Under the pieces are notes generated by a model. The model had not been told where the DNA came from, did no database searches, and was given only the letters and a program-made list of their open reading frames with translations. The position numbers and the translations under genes are program-made. 64,000 nt of DNA, from positions 124,001 to 188,000 of the forward strand of contig JAQBQE010000051.1 in NCBI GenBank assembly GCA_028287135.1, given 5' to 3'. Of the stretch, positions 18,241-25,159 are shown in pieces. The stretch comes from Myxococcales bacterium (GTDB lineage: Bacteria > Myxococcota_A > Polyangia > Haliangiales > Haliangiaceae). Every line of letters begins with the position of its first letter. Within the stretch, counting starts at the first letter, position 1.

Positions 18241-18283
18241 CCTGCGCGCCGCCCGGCGCACGAACCCTCAAGGAGAGAGACCG

Positions 18284-18505
18284 ATGAAGAAGATGTTGAT
18301 CGTTGCGGTTCTGACGTCTGCGGCCCTCGGCGCGTGCGGCGGCAAGAAGAGCTCGGGCACGACCCCGGGCAACACCGGCGGCTCCGCGATGGAGACCACG
18401 CCCACCGGCGGCTCGACCTATGGCGGCGCCACGGACGGCGCGGCCGGCGGCGCGACGACGGCCGACCCCTGTGCGGGCGGCGCCGATCCTTGCGCGGCCA
18501 AGTGA
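18284..18505 (+). CDS. Small Gly/Thr-rich lipoprotein
   Basis: A 73-residue putative lipoprotein. Signal MKKMLIVAVLTSAALGAC ends with lipobox LGAC; the mature part is short and low in complexity (Gly, Thr, Ser, Ala), ending with two near-repeated Cys motifs DPCAGGADPCAAK. The ATG at 18284 follows AAGGAGA, so the longer upstream frame is rejected. It shares its first five residues and general design with the next gene, suggesting tandem duplication followed by divergence. Confidence 0.7.
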   Translation: MKKMLIVAVLTSAALGACGGKKSSGTTPGNTGGSAMETTPTGGSTYGGATDGAAGGATTADPCAGGADPCAAK

Positions 18506-18571
18506 TCATTTCGTTTCCTGTTTGACGACTGCGAAACCAATCAAAGCGAACCAGAGAGAGGATCTAGAACC

Positions 18572-18772
18572 ATGAAGAAGATGCTTATCGTTGTTGCTGT
18601 TGTTGCGATGTCGGTTGCCGCTTGCGGCAAGAAGAAGGACGCGGCGGCTCCGGCTGCTCCGGCCGCGGACACCACGGGCGCGGGCTCGGCCGAGGCCGGC
18701 TCGGGCGAGATGCCGGCTGGCGAAGCGGGCTCGGCCGATGCCGGCTCGGGCGCTGCTGGCGGCGGCATGTGA
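18572..18772 (+). CDS. Small Ala/Gly/Ser-rich lipoprotein, paralogue of the preceding gene
   Basis: A 66-residue putative lipoprotein: MKKMLIVVAVVAMSVAAC, with Cys18 in the lipobox VAAC, then GKKKDAAAPAAPAAD and an imperfect repeat of GSAEAGSGE / GSADAGSGA. The mature chain has no expected fold and may act as an abundant envelope or spacer lipoprotein. An AGAGAGGA ribosome-binding sequence lies before the ATG. A perfect hairpin lies 88 bases after the stop. Confidence 0.7.
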   Translation: MKKMLIVVAVVAMSVAACGKKKDAAAPAAPAADTTGAGSAEAGSGEMPAGEAGSADAGSGAAGGGM

Positions 18773-18859
18773 TTCCGATCTCCGGGCGCAAGCCTGGAGA
18801 ATCTAGATCACGACAGAATGCGGGACGCGTCGATCGAAGGGTCGGCGCGTTTCTGCATT

Positions 18860-18885
18860 CCTCGACGGGCTAACCCTCGTCGAGG
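18860..18885 (+). terminator. Hairpin upstream of tRNA-Leu
   Basis: Perfect inverted repeat CCTCGACG / CGTCGAGG with a 10-nt loop, located between the lipoprotein gene (stop 18772) and the tRNA. It lacks a T-tract, so it may terminate the lipoprotein transcript or be a structured element; confidence in function is low. Confidence 0.4.
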
Positions 18886-18913
18886 CGGGCCGAAGCGTCT
18901 ATGCTCGGTCTGC

Positions 18914-18999
18914 GCCGGAGTGGAGAAATGGTAGACTCGGGGGTCTCAAAAGCCCCTTCCTTCACGGGAGTGTCGGTTCGAGTCCGACCTCCGGCACCA
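18914..18999 (+). tRNA. tRNA-Leu (CAA)
   Basis: Acceptor stem GCCGGAG pairs with CTCCGGC, followed by ACCA, so the CCA end is encoded. The anticodon stem GGGGT/GCCCC carries loop CTCAAAA with anticodon CAA, reading UUG. A long variable arm (class II) and a T-arm with GGTTCGAGTCC are present. The length is 86 nt. The stop codon of the convergent dehydrogenase gene begins one base after the CCA. Confidence 0.97.
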
Positions 19000-19000
19000 G

Positions 19001-20152
19001 CTAACTAGCCAGGCGGCGCTGCACTTCGTCGCGCACAGCCTGCGCGACGGCCTTGGTACCCGCAGTGCCGCCCAGATCGCTCGTCAGCGGCTCACCCCGC
19101 GCGACGATCGATGCGACCGCGGCGTCGATCGCATCGTGGGCGCGCGTCAGTCGCTCGTCTCCGAACCGCAGGCCAAGCCACTTCATCGCCTCGCCGGTCG
19201 CGAGCAGCATCGCCAGCGGATTCGCGCGGTCCTTGCCCGCGAGCGGCGGTGCCGAGCCATGGATCGGCTCGAACATCGCGTGCTGATCGCCGACGTTGCA
19301 GCCGACCGCCATCCCCATCCCGCCCTGCAGCACGGACGCGAGGTCGGTGAGGATGTCGCCGAACATGTTCGTCGTCACGCAGACGTCGTAGCGCTCGGGC
19401 TGCGTCAGCACGAACATCGCGAACGAGTCGACGATCGCGACGTCGGGCTCGATCTCGGGGTAGCTGGTCGCGACCTCGCGAAACACGTCGAGGAACAGCC
19501 GGCAGCCGGCGAGGACGTTGTGCTTGACGATGCAGGTCACGCGGCGCTTGCCGTCGACCGGGGCACCCTTCTCGCGCTGGCGCGAGAGCTCGAACGCCGC
19601 CCGGATCACCCGCTCGGACGCGTGCCGCGTGATCACGCGGAGGTCGGTCGCGCGATCCGCGGTGCGCTCACCGATGCCCGAGTACAGGCCCTCGGTGTTC
19701 TCCCGGATGATCACCATGTCGACGGTCTCGGGCGTCCACACCGGCCGGAAGTTCCCGGACAGACCGTGGCGGGTTCCCGGCAGGCACTTGACCGGGCGGA
19801 TGTTGGCGTAGAGGTCGAGCTTCATCCGGTTTCCGATCACCGGTGACCAGCCCGCCATCTTTCCGCCGCCCTGGCCGTCGGGCATCGTCACGGGCGAGCC
19901 GTCGGGACCGTTCCAGCCGACCGCGCCGAGCAGGATCGCATCCGCGGCGCGGCACTTGTCCTCGGAGCCCTCGGGCCAGTCGCGGCTGCCGTGCTCGAGA
20001 TAGAACTTGCCGCCGCACGGAATCTCCTCGAGGTGAAACCCGACACCGGTCCCCTGCGCGACCACATCGACGAGCGCGCGGGCTTCCGCCATCACCTCGG
20101 GTCCGATTCCATCTCCCGGCAAGAGGACGAGGTCGTAGGTCGCCTTGGACAT
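19001..20152 (-). CDS. Isocitrate/isopropylmalate-family dehydrogenase
   Basis: A 383-residue NAD(P)-dependent beta-decarboxylating dehydrogenase. Family signatures include [51 protein letters not shown], the catalytic-Lys region [37 protein letters not shown], the nucleotide-binding [19 protein letters not shown] and a conserved GGTAGTKAV tail. The candidates are 3-isopropylmalate dehydrogenase, isocitrate dehydrogenase, homoisocitrate dehydrogenase or tartrate dehydrogenase. I cannot decide among them, and no leuA/C/D genes are nearby. It converges directly on the tRNA-Leu gene. Confidence 0.85.
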   Translation of the reverse strand: MSKATYDLVLLPGDGIGPEVMAEARALVDVVAQGTGVGFHLEEIPCGGKFYLEHGSRDWPEGSEDKCRAADAILLGAVGWNGPDGSPVTMPDGQGGGKMAGWSPVIGNRMKLDLYANIRPVKCLPGTRHGLSGNFRPVWTPETVDMVIIRENTEGLYSGIGERTADRATDLRVITRHASERVIRAAFELSRQREKGAPVDGKRRVTCIVKHNVLAGCRLFLDVFREVATSYPEIEPDVAIVDSFAMFVLTQPERYDVCVTTNMFGDILTDLASVLQGGMGMAVGCNVGDQHAMFEPIHGSAPPLAGKDRANPLAMLLATGEAMKWLGLRFGDERLTRAHDAIDAAVASIVARGEPLTSDLGGTAGTKAVAQAVRDEVQRRLAS

Positions 20153-20208
20153 CGCGCGGAACGTACCATGCAGCTTCGAACGCGAAAGTCCGCGATATAC
20201 TCGGTGGC

Positions 20209-20952
20209 GTGACGACGCGAGAGGACTGGCAGCGCCGCTTGGGTCCGCTCTATGGCGGTGCCGTCGCGCTCGTCAGCTCCACGCCGTGGCGGTGGCCGAC
20301 CGAGGTCGGTGACGACACCCGGTCGTCGGGATGGATCGTGGCCCTCGGCGTTCCGATCGGCCTGGTCGCCTGGCTCGTCGCCACGGCGCTCGCGAAGATC
20401 GGGGTCGCGACGCCGATCGCCGCGCTCGTCGGGCTCGCCGCGCTGACGCTCGCATCGGCCGCGCTGGTCGAGCGCGGGATCGCAGACCGCGTCGATCGGC
20501 TCGTGGGGCAGCCCCAGGGCCAGGCACGATCGCCGGGTGTGCCGGCAGTGCTCGCCCTCGTGTTCACGACACTGATCCGCGCCGCGGCGATCGTGATGGT
20601 GCCGCCGGCGCACTGGCTCGCGGTGCTCGTCATGACGGCCGTCGTCGGCCGCTGGGCCGCCGTGTTCCTCCAGGGGCTTGGCGATCCGATCGTGGATCAG
20701 GACGTGCGGCGCTCGCTGGTCGCCACGCCGACACCCGCATGGCTGACCGCCGCGTTGAGCCTCGCGGTCGCAGCGTTGACAGTGTTCGCGCTCGGCAAGG
20801 TCGGCATCGTCGCGCTCGTGGTCACCGCGATCGCCGCGTTCGCGCTCGGCCTCGATGCACAGCGCCGCGAGGGTCGGCTGTCAGCGCCGGTCGTCTCGGT
20901 CGCTGCCGCGATCGGCGAGCTCGCGGTCCTGATCGTCGCGACCTCGAGCTAG
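20209..20952 (+). CDS. CobS-like polytopic membrane protein lacking catalytic residues
   Basis: A 247-residue protein with about six membrane segments, starting at GTG 20209. Its layout follows CobS, the ribazole-phosphate (cobalamin-5-phosphate) transferase. The segment [14 protein letters not shown] lines up with CobS 'GLHLDGLADTADGL', [12 protein letters not shown] with the 'GRWA' region, and [15 protein letters not shown] with the C-terminal 'GA..E..vLL' region. The His and first Asp of the first motif and the Gly-Asp of the last region are replaced. Either this is a divergent enzyme or a non-catalytic homologue. No other cobalamin-biosynthesis gene is adjacent, but a B12-dependent reductase is 4 kb away. 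Confidence 0.5.
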   Translation: MTTREDWQRRLGPLYGGAVALVSSTPWRWPTEVGDDTRSSGWIVALGVPIGLVAWLVATALAKIGVATPIAALVGLAALTLASAALVERGIADRVDRLVGQPQGQARSPGVPAVLALVFTTLIRAAAIVMVPPAHWLAVLVMTAVVGRWAAVFLQGLGDPIVDQDVRRSLVATPTPAWLTAALSLAVAALTVFALGKVGIVALVVTAIAAFALGLDAQRREGRLSAPVVSVAAAIGELAVLIVATSS

Positions 20953-21275
20953 CGCGCGCGGGGTGGAGTCTCGGCCGGGTGGAGCTCGACCGAGGTCGCG
21001 CCCCAGCTCCCGCCACGCTCGCCTGCGAGCGTGAAGCTCTTCACGGCGGGATGCCGCTCGAGCACGCCGTGGACGATCCGGCGCAACGTGCCGGTGCCCT
21101 TGCCGTGGATGATCCGGACGGCGGTCATTCCGGCTTCCTGAGCAGCGCGCACGTACTCCTCGACGACGTCCGCGCAGTCGCGCGGGAGGAACGTGTGGAG
21201 GTCGAGCTGGTCGGTCAGCTCGGGCGTCATGACCTCGTCGGTGTCCTCGGACTCGTCGCGGTCGTCGGGCATCAC
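20949..21275 (-). CDS. Smr domain protein
   Basis: A 108-residue protein consisting mainly of a Smr domain, related to the C-terminus of MutS2. [19 protein letters not shown] is the 'LDLHG' box, [25 protein letters not shown] the 'H-G-K/R-G-x-G-x-L' motif, and [12 protein letters not shown] the end of the fold. Smr domains are nucleases or nucleic-acid binders acting on RNA or DNA. It follows the MBL-fold gene by 4 bases, so the two form an operon. Its stop shares a CTAG with the convergent CobS-like gene. Confidence 0.85.
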   Translation of the reverse strand: MMPDDRDESEDTDEVMTPELTDQLDLHTFLPRDCADVVEEYVRAAQEAGMTAVRIIHGKGTGTLRRIVHGVLERHPAVKSFTLAGERGGSWGATSVELHPAETPPRAR

Positions 21276-21279
21276 GGAC

Positions 21280-22128
21280 TCAGCCGGGCCATGGGCCGTC
21301 GGGAACGAACGGGATGATCTTCTTGCGCAGCGCCGGCGGAACGCGCGCGTCGAGGATGCTCGCGACTTCGTCCGGCCGGTACAGCTGGGAGACGTGCATC
21401 ATCACGATGTGCTCGTTCTCGAAGCGATCGGCGCGCTCGATCAGCTCGTCGAGATGGATGTGACAGCCGGCCCGCGCCGCCTCGAGCGACTTGCGGTCAT
21501 CGAGAAACGTGCACTCGACGATCAGCACGCGCGCACGCAGCAGCTCAGGCGAGTGGTCGAGGACCGAGACCAGCGTGTCGGTCGCGTAGGCGAGCTCCAT
21601 GCGCTCGTCGATCTCGGTGACGTCCTCGCCCGCCCGGCGGCGCGCTGCGATCTCCGGGCCGGTGAGGCCGTGGAAATCCGGCCGCAGCTTGGCGACGCGG
21701 CGGACCAGGATGTACGCGAGCGACGGTACCGGGTGGAAGGTGCGCACCGCGCGGACGTGCAGATCGCCACGCAGGGCGACCACGTCGCCTGGGTTCATCC
21801 CGATCGCCTCGATCTCGAGCGGCCAGCGCTGGAGCCTGGTCAGGGCGGCAAGCGCCGTCGTCAGGTCGTCCACGATCTCGGCCGGCATCACGACACGCGG
21901 CGGCCGGGTCTTGCCGTGCAGCGCCCGGATCCCGAGCAGGCCGGGCAGGGCGCCGACGTGATCCGCGTGGCCGTGCGAGAGCAGGATCGTGTCGATCGCG
22001 CCGAACGACCTCGGGGAAATCCCGGCATCGAACAGAACGCCGAGCTCCGGGACCTGGAGCGAGGTGTAGACACCGCCGACGGAGACGCCGCGCACGGTGT
22101 ACGGGCCGGCGGTGACTGTCGTCAGCAT
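21280..22128 (-). CDS. Metallo-beta-lactamase-fold hydrolase, RNase Z-like
   Basis: A 282-residue MBL-fold protein with the two-zinc motif [15 protein letters not shown] (HxHxDH, about residues 51-56), later ligand Asp in ELAYATDT and His in the MMHVSQLY segment. The overall shape and the late MMHVS motif resemble RNase Z/ElaC relatives, which process tRNA 3' ends or act on cyclic nucleotides. The RNase Z exosite arm is not evident, so calling it rnz would be too strong. It is co-transcribed with the Smr gene, which supports a nucleic-acid-processing role. Confidence 0.7.
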   Translation of the reverse strand: MLTTVTAGPYTVRGVSVGGVYTSLQVPELGVLFDAGISPRSFGAIDTILLSHGHADHVGALPGLLGIRALHGKTRPPRVVMPAEIVDDLTTALAALTRLQRWPLEIEAIGMNPGDVVALRGDLHVRAVRTFHPVPSLAYILVRRVAKLRPDFHGLTGPEIAARRRAGEDVTEIDERMELAYATDTLVSVLDHSPELLRARVLIVECTFLDDRKSLEAARAGCHIHLDELIERADRFENEHIVMMHVSQLYRPDEVASILDARVPPALRKKIIPFVPDGPWPG

Positions 22129-22181
22129 CGGGGCAGTATAGCCACGGGTGAGCGGGCGGGCCGCCGCGCGGCAGTGTTAGG

Positions 22182-23588
22182 ATGACGGCGAGCATGTTCT
22201 GGTACTCGCTCCTCGGCATCGTGGCCGTCCTGTTCGTCCTCTCGGTCTCCCTTCCGGTACCGAGGCGAATCTGGGCGCTCATCATCTACAGCTCGAAGTA
22301 CTTCTGGCTGTGGGTCTCTGACCTGGTGGGCCTGCGCAAGCTGTTCATCAAGCTCACCGGTCGCGGTGACCGCTACCAGAAGCTGACGCGCCCGATGCTC
22401 CTGCGCATGTGGTGCGAGGACATGGGGCCGACGTTCATCAAGTTCGGCCAGATCATCGCGTCGTCCGCGGGCATGTTCCCGGACCCGTACGTCAAGGAGT
22501 TCCAGAAGGTCCTCGACCGCGTGAAGCCGTTCCCGTTCGAGGACGTCAAGCGCACGCTCGACGAGGAGCTCGGTGCCGAGAAGGCCGCGCATCTCGTCGA
22601 GGTCGAAGCCAAGCAGCTCGCATCTGCCTCGATCGCGCAGGTCCATGCGGCGCGGCTGCGCGATGGAACGCTCGTCGTGATCAAGGTCCAGCGGCCGGGC
22701 ATCATCGCTCGCTGCATGGCCGACATGAAGCTGATGCGCGCGCTGGCTCGCATCCTCGCGAAGTTCAGGAAGAACGTCGAGCTCGCGAACCCGGTTGGCG
22801 TCGTCGATGACTTCACGAAGACGCTGTCCGAGGAGCTCGACTTCCGCAAGGAAGCGGAGAACCTCGATCGCTTCAACGACATCATGCGCGAGCTCGGGCA
22901 CAAGAACATCCGCTCTCCCGTTCCGCACCACGAGTACACGACCCGCAAGATCCTCGTCATGGAGCGGTTCAACGGACTTCGCGTCGACAAGTTCGAGGAG
23001 ATCAAGGCCAAGGGTATCGACGGCGAGACCAAGCTCGTCGACGGACTCCGCGCGTGGTTCCAGTGCGTCGTGTTCTACGGGTTCTTCCACGGCGACGTCC
23101 ACGCTGGAAACCTGATGCTGCTCGACGACGACACGATCGGCTTCCTCGACTTCGGCATCGTCGGTCGGTTCGATGACAAGGAGCGCTACCTCGTCACCGA
23201 CTACATGATCGCGTTCGCGTCCGGTAATTACAAACGGCTCGCGGAGATCATCATCGAGATGGCAGGCGCCCCGGATGGTCTCGACGTCGACGGGTTCGTC
23301 GCGGACCTCGGCGAGACCTACCGGCCGTTGCTGACGCTGTCGTTCGGCCAGGTCAACTACTCCGAGTTCCTGCCGGGCATCCAGCGCACCGCGACCCGGC
23401 ACCGGATGCGGATGCCGAACGAGTTCATCCTGATCACGAAGCAGCTGCTGTACTTCGATCGCTACGCGAAGTCGCTCGCGCCCAAGCTCAACGTCTTCAC
23501 GGATCCGCGCCTCGTGCTCGGCATGATGCAGGACATCCAGAAGGCGCGCATGCAGGCCGACGCGAAGGCGAAGGCGCAGCCGGTCTAG
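22182..23588 (+). CDS. ABC1/UbiB/AarF family atypical kinase
   Basis: A 468-residue protein with an N-terminal hydrophobic helix (FWYSLLGIVAVLFVLSVSLPV) and a kinase-like domain. The family's KxGQ-type motif appears as FIKFGQIIASS, followed by the Ala-rich loop ASASIAQVHAARL, a Lys in VVIKVQRPG, the catalytic HGDVHAGNLM and LDFGIVG. UbiB proteins support ubiquinone biosynthesis, but related ABC1 kinases have other lipid roles; no ubi genes are adjacent here. It converges with the PilZ gene with one base between stops. Confidence 0.85.
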   Translation: MTASMFWYSLLGIVAVLFVLSVSLPVPRRIWALIIYSSKYFWLWVSDLVGLRKLFIKLTGRGDRYQKLTRPMLLRMWCEDMGPTFIKFGQIIASSAGMFPDPYVKEFQKVLDRVKPFPFEDVKRTLDEELGAEKAAHLVEVEAKQLASASIAQVHAARLRDGTLVVIKVQRPGIIARCMADMKLMRALARILAKFRKNVELANPVGVVDDFTKTLSEELDFRKEAENLDRFNDIMRELGHKNIRSPVPHHEYTTRKILVMERFNGLRVDKFEEIKAKGIDGETKLVDGLRAWFQCVVFYGFFHGDVHAGNLMLLDDDTIGFLDFGIVGRFDDKERYLVTDYMIAFASGNYKRLAEIIIEMAGAPDGLDVDGFVADLGETYRPLLTLSFGQVNYSEFLPGIQRTATRHRMRMPNEFILITKQLLYFDRYAKSLAPKLNVFTDPRLVLGMMQDIQKARMQADAKAKAQPV

Positions 23589-23589
23589 C

Positions 23590-23982
23590 TCAGCCGAACT
23601 GGTCGTCGATACTGCGCTCGCCCTTGGGCTGCTTGACTGGCTTGCCGCCATCGTCGAGGTAGCGCAGGAACAGAGCCATCATCCGCGTCTTCTCCGCGGT
23701 CAGCGGCTTGAAGCACATGCCGATCTGGAAGCCCTCGTCGACCGTGGTGCACCACACGACGCGCGCGGGCATGATCAGCGCATCGGACTTCTCGTCGTGC
23801 TCGAACACGAGCTGGAGCTCGACCTCGACCTCGGTGCCGAGCTTCACCGCCAGCTCGAGGTCTGCGCACAGGCCGCCGCGCGAGACGTTGCTCGTGCGGC
23901 CTTCGAGCTTCTTGCCGAGCACGTGCACCGTGATCGCCGCCTCGTGCGCGTACCGCTGGTGCTCTCGTTCGGACGTTCCCAC
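23590..23982 (-). CDS. PilZ domain protein
   Basis: A 130-residue single-domain PilZ protein. The c-di-GMP-binding motifs are present: EREHQRYAHEAAI (arginine-rich motif with Arg at the end of EHQR) and NVSRGGLCAD (NxSxxG-type). The MCFKPLTAEKTRMMALFLRYL tail is a typical C-terminal helix. It likely binds c-di-GMP and modulates motility, exopolysaccharide or transcription. It converges with the ABC1 kinase, with one base between stops. Confidence 0.8.
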   Translation of the reverse strand: MGTSEREHQRYAHEAAITVHVLGKKLEGRTSNVSRGGLCADLELAVKLGTEVEVELQLVFEHDEKSDALIMPARVVWCTTVDEGFQIGMCFKPLTAEKTRMMALFLRYLDDGGKPVKQPKGERSIDDQFG

Positions 23983-24023
23983 CTCTCATCAGCTTGGAGA
24001 ACTCGTCGGCCACTGGCAAGTTT

Positions 24024-24692
24024 TCACGGGGTAGCGACGTGCGGTCCGTACTGTCCGGTACTCGGACGCACTGCGTCGCGCGCCTCAGAGAACCACCCAT
24101 TCGTGAGCGCGTCGAGCTCGGCCGCCGCCTCGTCCGCGCGCGACAGGGAGCGCGGGCTCGAGCCCGCCGATGCTGCGCGTCGCCACACGAAGTACGTGTG
24201 GATCACGAGGTTTGCGAGCCTCCGGCGCTCCCGTCGGCGGGCCGCCTCGAGCGCCGCGACCTGGAGCTCGCGGCCGTCGAACACGATCCGATCGAGGCGC
24301 CAGGTCGCCCGGACCTCGATCGTGGTTCCCCGACCGACATCGGGCACGTCGTCGTGCCAGCTCGTGTCGCGGCCGGTTCGTACGCTGACCCATGGCACCA
24401 GGCCGCCGAGCCGGGCGCGGGTCGCAAACCCTCCGCCGAGTCTGCCCTGCAGGCCGGCCGTGGTGTACGCAGCCTCGAGCACCTCGGCGATCGGAGGTCC
24501 GACGACGCGCATCGTTCCGATCGGGCCGCCCGGATCCTCCCGTCCGAATCCTCCGTCGCGCGCATCGCGCGCATCGTCGCTGTCGTCGTCGTGTTCGTCA
24601 TCGTGGTCGGTCGACCGATCGGCCCACGCAACCCGTGGGCTCGGTGCCGTTGTCATCGCGACAACGACCAGCGCGATCCAGGACATGCGCAT
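24024..24692 (-). CDS. Exported hypothetical protein (second of a coupled pair)
   Basis: A 222-residue protein with a Sec signal (MRMSWIALVVVAMTTAPSPRVAWA, cleavage after AWA). The mature protein begins with an Asp/His-rich stretch, DRSTDHDDEHDDDSDD, that could bind metal. The C-terminal half is helical (WRLDRIVFDGRELQVAALEAARRRERR), recalling the 'WxLdRlvFd' beginning of TolC-fold-like outer-membrane proteins in Myxococcota. Its ATG overlaps the stop of the upstream gene (TGATG), implying coupled translation. The true function is unknown. Confidence 0.55.
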   Translation of the reverse strand: MRMSWIALVVVAMTTAPSPRVAWADRSTDHDDEHDDDSDDARDARDGGFGREDPGGPIGTMRVVGPPIAEVLEAAYTTAGLQGRLGGGFATRARLGGLVPWVSVRTGRDTSWHDDVPDVGRGTTIEVRATWRLDRIVFDGRELQVAALEAARRRERRRLANLVIHTYFVWRRAASAGSSPRSLSRADEAAAELDALTNGWFSEARDAVRPSTGQYGPHVATP

Positions 24693-25084
24693 CACAGCCT
24701 CCACGTCGCGACCAGGAACCACTGGTTCCGCACGATCGCGCGTGCCGCGTCGTCGATCGCCAGTAGCTCGCCGAGCGGCGACTCGCGCCAGCTCATCGTG
24801 CGGCGCCACGTGATCGTGAGATCGATGCGGCCAAGGCGCGAGCCGGTGCGGCGCTGCGCTGCTTCGCGCTGATCGGCGGCGCCGGCATCGGCCCACGCCG
24901 GGTCGAAGCTCTCCGCCTCTGTCGGGTCGCCGGTCGCCGCGGTGGTGTCCGCGGTAATCCGATCGTCGGTGCTCACGTCCTCACCGATCGGGGAGTCGAC
25001 CGAGTCGATCGCCGAGTCGGACCCAGGTCCCGGCACTGCGTTCGCTGCTGCCAGGCGTGCGGTGAACGCGAGCAGCGCGAGCAC
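24692..25084 (-). CDS. Exported or membrane hypothetical protein (first of the pair; start uncertain)
   Basis: The coding frame ends at 24692 and overlaps the next ATG. It contains a hydrophobic segment preceded by a basic stretch, RNRPRPTLAWLILFVVLALLAF, then ARLAAANAVPG, an Asp/Ser-rich region, and the end DLTITWRRTMSWRESPLG...VRNQWFLVATWRL. The only in-frame standard starts are GTG 25084, which loses the basic residues, and GTG 25276, which would overlap the 5' end of nrdJ on the other strand by 117 bases. I show the shorter version; the longer start is also possible. Confidence 0.4.
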   Translation of the reverse strand: MLALLAFTARLAAANAVPGPGSDSAIDSVDSPIGEDVSTDDRITADTTAATGDPTEAESFDPAWADAGAADQREAAQRRTGSRLGRIDLTITWRRTMSWRESPLGELLAIDDAARAIVRNQWFLVATWRL

Positions 25085-25159
25085 GACGAACAGGATCAGC
25101 CACGCCAGCGTCGGACGCGGTCGGTTGCGTGCCTGGGCGACGGAGCGTACGGTTCGAAC

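Noticed and set aside
18179..18283. Upstream extension of the first mini-lipoprotein
   Set aside because: The signal peptide begins at ATG 18284 with an AAGGAGA sequence; the extra part overlaps the TPR gene out of frame.
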